A DNA stretch of 39,173 nucleotides from Lawsonibacter sp. (lineage in GTDB: Bacteria > Bacillota > Clostridia > Oscillospirales > Oscillospiraceae), in the NCBI GenBank assembly GCA_022791075.1, contig JAAVYL010000060.1:1-39173 (forward strand), given 5' to 3'. Shown in pieces: positions 30,782 through 38,132 of this stretch; within the stretch, counting starts at the first letter, position 1; each line of letters starts with the position of its first letter. Under the pieces are notes generated by a model, which had not been told where the DNA came from, ran no database searches, and was given only the letters and a program-made list of their open reading frames with translations. Made by a program: the position numbers and the translations under genes.

Positions 30782-30810
30782 ATTATACGATATTTCCACC
30801 CGCTTGGCAA
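30782..30810 (-). promoter_or_regulatory. promoter of the cdaA operon
   Basis: On the minus strand TTGCCA (30810-30805), a 17-bp spacer and a perfect TATAAT (30787-30782). The leader to the cdaA start is about 45 nt. Confidence 0.8.
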
Positions 30811-30846
30811 CTGAAAAGGCCCATTCAAAAATGAAAATTTTATAAA

Positions 30847-30916
30847 AAATTTTTCAGGCGGCATACCAACCCCGGCAGAGGCGGCATAGAGCCGTCCAGC
30901 CGGGGCAGTATCCGCC
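30847..30916 (-). terminator. terminator of the ispD-ispF-desulfurase operon
   Basis: Nested stems (GGCGG 30857-30861 with CCGCC 30912-30916; CCCCGGC 30870-30876 with GCCGGGG 30899-30905) lie right after the desulfurase stop. A T-rich stretch follows on the minus strand (AAAAATTTTTT). It insulates the cdaA promoter. Confidence 0.65.
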
Positions 30917-30917
30917 A

Positions 30918-32042
30918 TCAGTTTGTGTTGCTCAGCGTTTTCACGACCTGCAGAAATTGATCCGCCTCCCGCCGGGTATTGAAGGCGGAGACACTGGCCC
31001 GGAGGGTCCCGGTCTCCAGCGTACCCGCGCTCTCGTGGGCCAGAGGGGCGCAGTGGAGTCCCGCCCGCACAGCGACTCCCCGGCTGCCCAGAGCCTCCCC
31101 CACTGTCTCGCAGTCCCTGCCCTCCATGCGGAAGGAAAGTACTCCGGCCTGGACCGCTGGGTCTCCGGCTTGAAACACCTCTGTGCCGGGAATGGACCGC
31201 AGTCCCCTCCCTATGCGGCAGATCAGCTCCGACTCCTGCGCCCCAATGCGCTCCACCCTCCGGCGCTCCAGGAAGCGCAGGCCCTCCAGCAAGCCGGCGA
31301 TTCCGGCAATGTTGTGGGTGCCCGCCTCCAGGCGGTCGGGCAGAAACTCAGGCATGGACTGGCGCCTGGATTCGCTGCCCGTCCCCCCCTCCAGCAGGGT
31401 AGCCGGCCGCATTCCGCACAGCAGCAGGCCGGTGCCTTGGGGACCATACAGCCCCTTATGCCCCGGCATAGCTATGAAAGCCGCCCCCAGAGCGGTAAAA
31501 TCCAGGGGGATACAGCCTGCGGACTGGGATGCGTCCACAATCAGAGGCACCCCTCTCTCCCGGCACAGTCCGGCAATCTCCTCAATGGGCAGGATAAAGC
31601 CGAATACGTTGGACACATGGGTACAGACCGCCAGATCGACCCCTCGATCCAGTTCCCGGCGGAAATCCCCCAAAACGGCCCTCTGGTCAAAAAGGCCGCC
31701 TCGGGCTACCCGCAGATCCACCCCCAGCGTGTGAAGAGGCCGGGTAACTGCGTTGTGCTCATAGCCGGAGATCACCACCCGGCTGCCCGGTCTGGCCAGT
31801 GTTTTAATGGCGATGTTCAGGCTGTGGGTAGCGTTGAAGGTAAAGACCACCTGTTCCGGGTCGTCCATATGAAACAGCCGGGCCGCCGCCTCCCGGCAGG
31901 CAAAGGCTGTCTCCGCCGCCGCCATGGCAGGCCGGTGTCCGCCCCGGCCGGGGCTGGCCAGATGGCTGATGGCCCAGGCCGAAGCGGAGGCCACAGCCGC
32001 CGGCTTTTGCAGGGTGGTAGCCGCACTGTCAAGATAGATCAC
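30918..32042 (-). CDS. cysteine desulfurase-like class V aminotransferase (SufS/CsdA type)
   Basis: 374 residues. A PLP enzyme with the start MIYLDSAATTLQKP, Asp170 in VDASQSAG, the Schiff-base Lys196 in MPGHKGLYGPQGTG and a short active-site loop with Cys331 (VRAGLHCAPLAHE), followed by GTLRASVSAFNT. It mobilises sulfur, or selenium from selenocysteine. It belongs to the stand-alone desulfurase family rather than NifS/IscS. The start overlaps the DUF3343 gene by 4 bases. DUF3343 proteins are small putative sulfur/selenium carriers, so the pair may form a dedicated transfer unit; ThiI (12481-13647) is one possible acceptor. It is the last gene of its operon. Confidence 0.9.
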   Translation of the reverse strand: MIYLDSAATTLQKPAAVASASAWAISHLASPGRGGHRPAMAAAETAFACREAAARLFHMDDPEQVVFTFNATHSLNIAIKTLARPGSRVVISGYEHNAVTRPLHTLGVDLRVARGGLFDQRAVLGDFRRELDRGVDLAVCTHVSNVFGFILPIEEIAGLCRERGVPLIVDASQSAGCIPLDFTALGAAFIAMPGHKGLYGPQGTGLLLCGMRPATLLEGGTGSESRRQSMPEFLPDRLEAGTHNIAGIAGLLEGLRFLERRRVERIGAQESELICRIGRGLRSIPGTEVFQAGDPAVQAGVLSFRMEGRDCETVGEALGSRGVAVRAGLHCAPLAHESAGTLETGTLRASVSAFNTRREADQFLQVVKTLSNTN

Positions 32043-32293
32043 AGGGCCACCTCCTGATAGCTGCCGTCTCCGGCGGTAATAAAGATCCGCTTGGGGCTCA
32101 GTCCCACCCGCTGCAGAATGCGCAGGGCGTCAGGCAGGTTGCGCTGGGAAATTTTCACCGAATGGCTGCACCCCTCGCCGGAGATGCTCTTGGGCGAACG
32201 GAGCACCCGAGCGGTAATTCCGGCCCGCTCCAGGGCTGCGGAGGTGCGCTGGGCATAGGTCAGAGACCGGCATACGATAAGGTAATAGAGCAT
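32039..32293 (-). CDS. DUF3343 small putative Se/S carrier protein
   Basis: 84 residues. The sequence MLYYLIVCRSLTYAQRTSAA continues as a ferredoxin-like small domain with Cys42 in SISGEGCSHSVKIS, the conserved cysteine region of DUF3343. The ATG at 32293 follows a purine-rich GAGAGGA. The frame is open upstream, but the upstream part reads like non-coding hairpin-rich DNA. The gene overlaps the desulfurase start by 4 bases. DUF3343 proteins often neighbour selenium-metabolism genes (from memory); no selA/selB/selD occurs in the window. Confidence 0.85.
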   Translation of the reverse strand: MLYYLIVCRSLTYAQRTSAALERAGITARVLRSPKSISGEGCSHSVKISQRNLPDALRILQRVGLSPKRIFITAGDGSYQEVAL

Positions 32294-32299
32294 GGCATG

Positions 32300-32490
32300 A
32301 TTCCTCTCCCGGGGCGGTACAGCGTCCGCCCCGCAGAAATAGCCGGGAGGGGAACTGCCGTTCCCCTCTCGTAACCAGTCTATGCCCCTATCCGAGGGGT
32401 TGACACCTGCTCCGGCAGATGTTGTACCTCTCCCGTTAAAATATCTCAAAACTGCGTAAAACCATCCGCTCCTCCAGATGTGGTCAACAG
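32300..32490 (-). ncRNA. candidate structured leader RNA before DUF3343-desulfurase
   Basis: In the 241-nt gap between ispF and DUF3343 the minus strand can form four successive stems. They are ACATCTGC/GCAGGTGT (32403-32422), CCCCT/AGGGG (32385-32399), a 9-bp stem GAGGGGAAC/GTTCCCCTC (32347-32368) and a 7-bp stem GGGGCGG/CCGCCCC (32311-32332) abutting the ribosome-binding site. An outer GTTGAC/GTCAAC pairing (32483-32488 with 32399-32404) could close a larger domain and would compete with the first stem. No known riboswitch signature was recognised, and no clear promoter or terminator lies inside. Confidence 0.4.
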
Positions 32491-32534
32491 AGTATTGGCG
32501 CGGCTTCCATTTCCGGTGAGCAGCTCGCCGGGCT

Positions 32535-33017
32535 TTACATTTTCTCAATCAGCGCCACTGCATGGGCAGCCATGCCCTCTCCGGAGCCGGTGAAGCCCAG
32601 TCCCTCCTCCGTTGTGGCCTTTACGTTTACCTGTGAGGATTCAATTCCCATCGCCCGGGCCAGATTGTCCCTCATTCCGGGGATATGAGAGGCCAGTTTG
32701 GGTCGCTGAGCCAGAATGGTCGCATCCACATTGCTCACTGCAAGCCCGTTGTCCCCCAGCAGCTTTACCACATGCTCCAGCAATTTCAGGCTGTCCGCCC
32801 CGGCATAGGCCGGATCCGTGTCCGGAAAGTGCTTTCCAATATCCCCCAGGCCAGCCGCTCCCAGCAGCGCATCCATTACAGCGTGAGTGAGCACATCCGC
32901 GTCAGAGTGGCCCAGCAGGCCCTGTTCCCAGGGAACCCACACCCCGCCCAGAATCAGCCTTCGCCCCTCCGTCAGTCTGTGGACGTCATAACCGTGGCCA
33001 ATACGAAAGTCATTCAT
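32535..33017 (-). CDS. ispF: 2-C-methyl-D-erythritol 2,4-cyclodiphosphate synthase
   Basis: 160 residues. The metal ligands are Asp11 and His13 (GHGYDVHRL) and His45 ([20 protein letters not shown]), with [10 protein letters not shown] and [19 protein letters not shown] also typical. It forms the cyclodiphosphate in the MEP isoprenoid pathway. The start overlaps the ispD stop by 4 bases, so the two consecutive-pathway genes are coupled. Confidence 0.97.
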   Translation of the reverse strand: MNDFRIGHGYDVHRLTEGRRLILGGVWVPWEQGLLGHSDADVLTHAVMDALLGAAGLGDIGKHFPDTDPAYAGADSLKLLEHVVKLLGDNGLAVSNVDATILAQRPKLASHIPGMRDNLARAMGIESSQVNVKATTEEGLGFTGSGEGMAAHAVALIEKM

Positions 33018-33745
33018 AATATGCCCTCCGCTCTGGCCCGAAGAATGGCCTCCCCCAGGACCAGATCCAAGGGAGTGGTTATCTTGATATTTTCCCGGCT
33101 GCCGCTGGTGAGGGTGACCGGCATTCCCAGCCGTTCCACCGCGCCGCAGTCGTCGGTCAGGAGTTCTCCGTCATCCAGCGCCTTCTGGGTGGCTGTGCGG
33201 ATGAGGCCGGCCTCAAAAACCTGCGGGGTCTGCACCGCCCACAGCTGGGAGCGGTCCACTGTCTCCGTGGTCCTGCCCTCATTCTCCCGCTTGATAGTGT
33301 CTGTGATAGGAATGGCAGGGGCGGCAGCCCCGGTGAGGGCAGCCCGGACCACCGTATCCCGGATGATCTCCTGAGACACCAGGGGCCGGGCGCCGTCGTG
33401 GATGGCAATCAGCCCCATGTCCGGGCTGACCTCACTCAGGCCGGCCTGAACCGAGTGAATGCGTTCCATACCGCCCACCACCACCTTGGTCACCTTGTCA
33501 AAGGCAAAATCCTTGCAGATACGCCCCACCTCCACCAGCAGGTCCTCCCGGGTGACCACCACGATCTCGTCAATGGAGGGGCAGTCCTGAAAGGCATACA
33601 GACTGTGGACCAGTACAGGCAGTTCCCCCAGGGGGGCCAGTACCTTGTCGATGCCCCCCATCCGCCGGGCCAGGCCGGCCGATACAATCACTGCCGCGCA
33701 CCTGGACTCCTCGGTTTTCTTCTTAAACAGAGACAGCAGGCCCAT
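33014..33745 (-). CDS. ispD: 2-C-methyl-D-erythritol 4-phosphate cytidylyltransferase
   Basis: 243 residues. The nucleotide-binding loop is [20 protein letters not shown], somewhat divergent from the usual AAGxGx[23 protein letters not shown] and the late [20 protein letters not shown]-type region (here [20 protein letters not shown]) are diagnostic. A 15-residue basic extension ([14 protein letters not shown]) precedes the domain. It makes CDP-methylerythritol for the MEP pathway. Its ATG shares one base with the stop of the upstream gene. Confidence 0.94.
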   Translation of the reverse strand: MGLLSLFKKKTEESRCAAVIVSAGLARRMGGIDKVLAPLGELPVLVHSLYAFQDCPSIDEIVVVTREDLLVEVGRICKDFAFDKVTKVVVGGMERIHSVQAGLSEVSPDMGLIAIHDGARPLVSQEIIRDTVVRAALTGAAAPAIPITDTIKRENEGRTTETVDRSQLWAVQTPQVFEAGLIRTATQKALDDGELLTDDCGAVERLGMPVTLTSGSRENIKITTPLDLVLGEAILRARAEGIL

Positions 33746-34476
33746 TATCCTCGCTCCTTATGCTCCAATTTTTTCTTCCGCACCGCATCCAGAATCTTTT
33801 CCCGGGGGACCAGCTCTTCCTCCCAACTGGTATCCTCCACAGCACTGGTGCATCGAAAGCCCGTCCAGCCCCGGACATTCCACCTCACCAGCTCAATCTC
33901 ATCAAAAAGCTCATAGTCCGGGTCTATCATCTCGTGCATCTCCACCCAGCAGCTGCAGTCCTGCTCTGACAGGGGGTTTGAAAAGTCCAGAAAAACCATG
34001 GAGCCGGGACAGGCCCAGTAGCAGCCCCAGACAGCCAGCAGATTGGTCTCCGGGTCGTAGTCCGCACCGGTCCAGATAAAGGTCTCCTGTCCCATTCGGC
34101 CGTCCAGCGGCCAGGACTTCTCCGGGATATAATGCAGGTTCTCCCCGGTCTCCACCTCCAGAACACTGTAGCCGTACAGGTCCTCCCGGAAGACCAGGTA
34201 TTGGTTTCCATTGGCGTGGGAGATGAGGGCGCAGAACTCCCCGTCAAAGTCCAGGTTATCCCAAGTATACACCACCCGGCCCCCGCTGTCCAGCAGCTGA
34301 TGCCGGGCGGCACAAATCTGGTACTCCAGGTGTCCTGTATAGTAGTCCGTGCGGACAGAATACCCCCCGGACAGAGCCTGTGTCTTTCCGGGCAGTTCGG
34401 AGCGGTGCTCCTCTGAAAAGACAAACCCGCACCTTTGGCGGTATGCCTGATATTGGGCGGTGTGGTAGACGTTCAT
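33745..34476 (-). CDS. hypothetical protein upstream of ispD
   Basis: 243 residues, no signal peptide and no membrane segment. It is rich in Trp, Tyr and acidic residues and strand-like (VVYTWDNLDFDGEFCALI, GNQYLVFREDLYGYSVLEVE, NLLAVWGCYWACPGSMVFLD), suggesting an all-beta, possibly WD40-like, fold. It resembles uncharacterised cytosolic proteins found beside YwqG/DUF1963-type genes. The ATG at 34476 has GGAGGTG upstream; an in-frame GTG at 34482 overlaps that site. It is 12 nt after the preceding gene and touches ispD, so all are co-transcribed. No function can be assigned. Confidence 0.75.
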   Translation of the reverse strand: MNVYHTAQYQAYRQRCGFVFSEEHRSELPGKTQALSGGYSVRTDYYTGHLEYQICAARHQLLDSGGRVVYTWDNLDFDGEFCALISHANGNQYLVFREDLYGYSVLEVETGENLHYIPEKSWPLDGRMGQETFIWTGADYDPETNLLAVWGCYWACPGSMVFLDFSNPLSEQDCSCWVEMHEMIDPDYELFDEIELVRWNVRGWTGFRCTSAVEDTSWEEELVPREKILDAVRKKKLEHKERG

Positions 34477-34488
34477 ACGCACACCTCC

Positions 34489-35592
34489 TCAGGTCTGCTG
34501 ATGGTGCATAGAGATCACCTGGCAGTCGGGGCAAATCTCGATGTACAGGGTGCCCTCCATGAAATCCAGCGCCCCCCACTGGATCTGAGCCAAATATTTC
34601 ATGGTCCTTCCGCAGTCGGGGCAGGGGTAGTACTGAGCGTCCTGAATCCAGAACGGAAAGCCGCCCACAGTACAGGTGGTGCCGTCCAGTCCCGCCCCAT
34701 AGAACACCGGGACGGGCTCTGTTCCCAAGACGTAGGGGTTGTCTTCATACTCCTCTATCATCTCATCGTCACTGTCCTCCTCCCCTTCGCCCTGGAAATA
34801 GGGGAACACCGCCTCACTCCCGCCGTCAAGCGTGAAGCGGGAATAGGCAGGCTCAGCCCAGGGAACGCAGCCGGGGCAGCAGACAGCGGTAACAACCCCG
34901 TTCAGTCCCAGGAACTCCAGCCGTCTGTCCCGGCCATCCAGGGTCAGGATATCCACCAGCCTCCCTTTGCAGTGGGGACAGCGGTCCTCCCGGAGGCGGA
35001 ACACCCGGGCGGCGGTATCCTTTCCCCTGTCCCCCTTGATGAGGGGATAGCAGGTGTCAAAGTTGAGCTGCCGCCGCTGCCCCGCCTTGTCAAAGGTCCA
35101 GCCTCCCGTCTGAGCATAGACGGAGGGGTCCACATACAGCTCCTTCCGCCAGGGGCGGGGGTGCTCCTCCAGCTCCCGGAGGACCTCCAGGGTCCGGTCG
35201 TCCCCCTGCATGGCCAGACAGCACATCAGATGGCCCGCCGTCCCTGCGTCCTCTGTCTCCAGCAGGGCACGGACCAGCCCGTCCCGAACATCCGCCGGGG
35301 CATGGTAGTAGAGTTCAGGCGGATAATATATCTCTTTCTCCAGGGCGGCCCTGGCCAGCTCCGGGGAGCAGATCCCGTGGCAGTGCAGCAGATTCTGAAA
35401 GTCCTTATCCCAGGCGTCCTCCTCCAGCCGCTCCACATGCTCAATCAGGCCGCTCAGCCTCTCCTCAATTTCCTCCGGCGTCCAGGCCATCACCTCCCGG
35501 CGCTCCTGCTCCGCCTTGCAGTGCCAGCACAGCCCTTGATAGCGCAGTTCTCTGCCGCACACAGTGCAGTTATAGGGATAGATTGCACTCAT
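34489..35592 (-). CDS. zinc-knuckle protein, YwqG/DUF1963-like
   Basis: 367 residues with at least four Cys pairs: CTVC and CWHC in the first 26 residues, CPHC and CCPGC in the middle, and CPDC twice near the end. The C-terminal segment FPFWIQDAQYYPCPDCGRTM followed by YLAQIQW is reminiscent of DUF1963/YwqG proteins. The N-terminal part after the zinc knuckle is helical and acidic. The function is unknown. It is the first gene of the series leading to ispD-ispF. The promoter is unclear; a possible TATACT lies near 35612-35617 without a good -35. Confidence 0.7.
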   Translation of the reverse strand: MSAIYPYNCTVCGRELRYQGLCWHCKAEQERREVMAWTPEEIEERLSGLIEHVERLEEDAWDKDFQNLLHCHGICSPELARAALEKEIYYPPELYYHAPADVRDGLVRALLETEDAGTAGHLMCCLAMQGDDRTLEVLRELEEHPRPWRKELYVDPSVYAQTGGWTFDKAGQRRQLNFDTCYPLIKGDRGKDTAARVFRLREDRCPHCKGRLVDILTLDGRDRRLEFLGLNGVVTAVCCPGCVPWAEPAYSRFTLDGGSEAVFPYFQGEGEEDSDDEMIEEYEDNPYVLGTEPVPVFYGAGLDGTTCTVGGFPFWIQDAQYYPCPDCGRTMKYLAQIQWGALDFMEGTLYIEICPDCQVISMHHQQT

Positions 35593-35626
35593 AACCCCAG
35601 ATCCTTTTTTCAGTATATAAAATACA

Positions 35627-35663
35627 GCGGCTTTTTCGTTTCCGTTCGGAATAAAAAAGCCGC
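35627..35663. terminator. long hairpin between carD and the zinc-knuckle gene
   Basis: GCGGCTTTTT (35627-35636) pairs with AAAAAGCCGC (35654-35663), enclosing a second stem TTCCG/CGGAA (35640-35651). The stem contains its own T and A runs, so it can act as a terminator on either strand. It lies 19 nt past the carD stop. Confidence 0.75.
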
Positions 35664-35682
35664 CCGGAACCTCTCGGCCCGC

Positions 35683-36159
35683 TCATGCCAGCGCGGTGTT
35701 CAGCTGCTCCTCCACTGACTCATAGCTGACGCTTTTAGACAGCACAATCTCGGATATGAGAATCTGCTTGGCGGAGTGGAGCATCTTCCTCTCGCCCGTG
35801 GACAGGCCCCGCTTTTGGTCCCGAATGGTCAGGCCCTTGATCACCCGGGCCACTTCAAACAGGTCGCCGCTCTTCATCCGCTCCATATTCTCCCGATAGC
35901 GGTGATTCCAGTTGGCCGTCATCTCCACTTGGATATCGGGGATGGCGGCCATCACCAGGTCCGCCTGTGTCTGGTCCACCACCCGGCGGACGCCGATTTC
36001 CTCACAGTTCTCTGTGGGAACCATCACAACCATGGAACGGTTGGGCAGCTTCAGGATATAATAATCCCTCACCACACCATCCACAGTCTTTTGGACGATG
36101 CTGTCCACTATGCCCGCCCCATACATAGGGTGGACAACCTTATCCCCGATTTGGTACAC
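35683..36159 (-). CDS. carD: CarD-family transcription regulator (CdnL)
   Basis: 158 residues. The N-terminal RNA polymerase-binding Tudor-like domain (YQIGDKVVHPMYGAGIVDSI, YYILKLPNRSMVVMVPTENC) is followed by a helical DNA-binding part (ANWNHRYRENMERMKSGDLF, LSTGERKMLHSAKQILISEI). CarD/CdnL stabilises open complexes, notably at rRNA promoters. It starts at GTG (36159). A consensus promoter (36223-36251) and a terminator hairpin make it monocistronic. Confidence 0.95.
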   Translation of the reverse strand: MYQIGDKVVHPMYGAGIVDSIVQKTVDGVVRDYYILKLPNRSMVVMVPTENCEEIGVRRVVDQTQADLVMAAIPDIQVEMTANWNHRYRENMERMKSGDLFEVARVIKGLTIRDQKRGLSTGERKMLHSAKQILISEIVLSKSVSYESVEEQLNTALA

Positions 36160-36222
36160 CTGCTACCTCACTTTCTCTCATCCAATCCCGGACTTTTCCT
36201 CTTCTATACTATAGCCAGTTAT

Positions 36223-36251
36223 ATTATAGCAATTTTATCCCATTTTCGCAA
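36223..36251 (-). promoter_or_regulatory. promoter of carD
   Basis: On the minus strand TTGCGA (36251-36246), a 17-bp spacer and a perfect TATAAT (36228-36223), with a second AT-rich stretch just downstream. The leader is about 55 nt. Confidence 0.8.
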
Positions 36252-36315
36252 GGGAAAATCGGTCTTTTTTTGAATTTATCTCCTTTATTTCTCAAATTTT
36301 TTGAGTTTAGGGCAC

Positions 36316-36343
36316 AAAAAAACCCGGCCGCTGAGCGGCCGGG
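36316..36343 (-). terminator. intrinsic terminator of the first secreted paralogue
   Basis: CCCGGCCGC (36323-36331) pairs with GCGGCCGGG (36335-36343), with a 3-nt loop and seven T residues on the minus strand (36322-36316). A textbook Rho-independent terminator. Confidence 0.93.
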
Positions 36344-36403
36344 CCCGGTTTTTGTCGAATTTCTGCTCCCCCACGCAGGCCCCATGCCTGCGCATCTTTG
36401 GGT

Positions 36404-37093
36404 TCAGGAGAGCTTTGCATCAAAAACGTAAAGGTCGGTGTTCTTTTCTCCAGGGAAGCAGAAGAACAGCTCCGAGGTGTTGAACAGAGGGAGTGTAACG
36501 CTCTTAGGTACCGCTCTGCCGGTGATCGGAATCTCAGCAAGCAAAAAGCCTTCATCGCCATAGACGGTCAGAGTCATATCATCCGAGGCGTAGACCTGGA
36601 AGGTGATGGAAGTGTATTTCCCTCCCAAATTGAAATGGGCCTCTTTATAGCTTCCATAGTAGCCCAGATAGAGCCAATGGCTGACGTCCACGCCGCCGAT
36701 ATTTTCCGTCTTGCCCTCAGAGCTCTGGATCTGCTTGCTGGCCTGACCCTTGATGCTGTAGGCCTTATAGGTGTCGATCAGGTCGACCTCGCCCTGCTTG
36801 CCCAGGAGGATGGCATTTGTGGCCTGATCCCAGCCCACATCAACGCCCAGCAGGTTGGCAATGGAGCGGATGGGGACGTAGTTCGTGCCGTTGTACACGA
36901 TGGGATAGGTGCGCACACCGTTGGACTCGGTAATAATCTTCTCCTCGCCGTCTACTTTGATGGTGACACCGGAGTTGAGATAAGCTTTAATCTCCTGCAG
37001 GCCGCCGGCCGCCGCCGCTCCCGCGGTAAAGCTGATCACAGCGGTCACGGTCACACACAGCGTCAGGATGAGGGCCAAGGTCCTTTTCTTCAT
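36404..37093 (-). CDS. secreted stalk-domain protein with NPCBM-like C-terminus (paralogue A)
   Basis: 229 residues. A signal peptide (MKKRTLALILTLCVTVTAVI, cleavage near AGAAAA at about residue 30) is followed by a copper-amine-oxidase-N/stalk domain (IKAYLNSGVTIKVDGEEKII, GTNYVPIRSIANLLGVDVGW). A beta-rich domain (VDVSHWLYLG, FNLGGKYTSITFQVYASDD, LTVYGDEGFLLAE) recalls NPCBM carbohydrate-binding modules. It is probably a wall- or glycan-associated exported protein. The ATG at 37093 has GGAGGAA upstream. It is nearly identical to paralogue B through residue 100, then diverges, with its own promoter (37174-37202) and terminator (36316-36343). Confidence 0.85.
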   Translation of the reverse strand: MKKRTLALILTLCVTVTAVISFTAGAAAAGGLQEIKAYLNSGVTIKVDGEEKIITESNGVRTYPIVYNGTNYVPIRSIANLLGVDVGWDQATNAILLGKQGEVDLIDTYKAYSIKGQASKQIQSSEGKTENIGGVDVSHWLYLGYYGSYKEAHFNLGGKYTSITFQVYASDDMTLTVYGDEGFLLAEIPITGRAVPKSVTLPLFNTSELFFCFPGEKNTDLYVFDAKLS

Positions 37094-37127
37094 GATGATT
37101 CCTCCATATCTTCTGTTTTGAACACCT

Positions 37128-37152
37128 TGACCTTTTGCATTGCAAAAGGTCA
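37128..37152 (-). repeat. 25-bp perfect inverted repeat in the leader of paralogue A
   Basis: TGACCTTTTGCA (37128-37139), a single central base, and its exact complement (37141-37152). It lies about 22 nt downstream of the -10 box and 35 nt before the start codon. Flanking bases allow a longer imperfect stem. The same position before paralogue B carries an equally perfect but different-sequence repeat. Confidence 0.85.
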
Positions 37153-37173
37153 CAAGGGTGCCCCTGTGTATTT

Positions 37174-37202
37174 ATTATACCATGGCTTTCCAAAGATTGC
37201 AA
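37174..37202 (-). promoter_or_regulatory. promoter of paralogue A
   Basis: On the minus strand TTGCAA (37202-37197), a 17-bp spacer beginning TCTTTGGAA and a perfect TATAAT (37179-37174). The -35 and upstream spacer are shared with the promoter of paralogue B. Confidence 0.85.
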
Positions 37203-37212
37203 CCTTAGTAAG

Positions 37213-37237
37213 AAAAAACAACCGCCCCGTCGGGCGG
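37213..37237 (-). terminator. terminator of paralogue B
   Basis: CCGCCC (37222-37227) pairs with GGGCGG (37232-37237) with a 4-nt loop, followed on the minus strand by TTG and a run of six T. It is about 75 nt past the stop codon of paralogue B. Confidence 0.8.
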
Positions 37238-37312
37238 CTGTCCTTTTATACTGGATTACTCCTCAGCGGAGCTCCCATACCCGCGCAGTCCTGCCCGCGG
37301 ATGGCCTGCGAA

Positions 37313-38041
37313 TTACTGCTCCACATCCAGATAGGCGTCAAAGATGTAAGTCTTAACATCGCCACCCGCATAATAAGGAACATTTGTAATCTGGAAGGTG
37401 AGCTGGTTCGTCTTGAACAGGGGGATCGTGACAGTCTGAGCTACCTGGCCGCCGGTGACATCCTTCTCAAACAGCACGGCACCGTCGTCGCCCAGAACCT
37501 GAAGGGTAGCATTTCTATTAGAGTAGTAGCTGAAGGTCAATGTATCGTGCTTGCCGCCCAGGTTGAAGGAAACACCGCTCACAGTTTTTTCGTTGCCATG
37601 ATACCTCTCACGGCCAAGTGTGAGCCATCTGGAACAGCTGACTCCCGATATCTCCATTGGATCCTTGTCCCCGGTTTGATATTGCGCACTCCAGTCAAAG
37701 GTCTGATAGTTTTTGTATGTGTCGATCAGGTCCACGCCGTTGGGCTGCTTGCCCAGAAGGATGGCGTTTGTGCTCTGATCCCAGTCCACGTCAACCCCCA
37801 GCAGGTTGGCGACGGAGCGGATGGGGACATAGTTCGTGCCGTTATACACGATGGGGTAGGTGCGCACGCCGTTGGATTCGGTGATGATCTGCTCCTCGCC
37901 GTCCACCTTGATGGTGACGCCGGAGTTGAGATAGGCTTTGATTTCCTGGAGACCGCCAGCCGCCCCCGCGACGGTGACGCTGACTACAGCAGCCACAGTC
38001 ATACACAGGGTCAGGATGATGGCAAGGGTCTTTTTCTTCAT
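37313..38041 (-). CDS. secreted stalk-domain protein with NPCBM-like C-terminus (paralogue B)
   Basis: 242 residues from the ATG at 38041, which aligns with the start of paralogue A (MKKKTLAIILTLCMTVAAVV). An upstream ATG at 38071 also has a ribosome-binding site (GAGAGG) and would add MKKVKTESIT. After the signal peptide, the stalk domain is almost the same as in A (IKAYLNSGVTIKVDGEEQII, GTNYVPIRSVANLLGVDVDW). The C-terminal NPCBM-like domain differs (GVSCSRWLTLGRERYHGNEK, FNLGGKHDTLTFSYYSNRNA). It has its own promoter (38151-38179), inverted repeat (38102-38132) and terminator. Exported glycan binding or wall attachment is likely. Confidence 0.85.
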   Translation of the reverse strand: MKKKTLAIILTLCMTVAAVVSVTVAGAAGGLQEIKAYLNSGVTIKVDGEEQIITESNGVRTYPIVYNGTNYVPIRSVANLLGVDVDWDQSTNAILLGKQPNGVDLIDTYKNYQTFDWSAQYQTGDKDPMEISGVSCSRWLTLGRERYHGNEKTVSGVSFNLGGKHDTLTFSYYSNRNATLQVLGDDGAVLFEKDVTGGQVAQTVTIPLFKTNQLTFQITNVPYYAGGDVKTYIFDAYLDVEQ

Positions 38042-38101
38042 TGTGATGCTCTCCGTTTTTACTTTTTTCATCTTCTCTACCTCTCTTTTCTTTTTTGAAC
38101 G

Positions 38102-38132
38102 TTCTGATCTTTTACAATGTAAAAGATCAGAA
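38102..38132 (-). repeat. 31-bp perfect inverted repeat in the leader of paralogue B
   Basis: TTCTGATCTTTTACA (38102-38116), one central base, and its exact complement (38118-38132). It corresponds in position to the repeat at 37128-37152, with paired changes that keep the symmetry. Confidence 0.88.

Noticed and set aside
32294-32534. tRNA-Sec, SRP RNA, 6S RNA or a T-box in the gap before DUF3343
   Set aside because: No T-loop GGTTCGA, no SRP tetraloop motif, no TGG-ACCGCG antiterminator and no long bulged rod typical of 6S RNA were seen.
32294-32548. N-terminal extension of the DUF3343 protein through the hairpin-rich gap
   Set aside because: The extension is low-complexity (Arg/Gly-rich), overlaps the ispF end, and the family starts at the MLYYLIV methionine, which has a ribosome-binding site.
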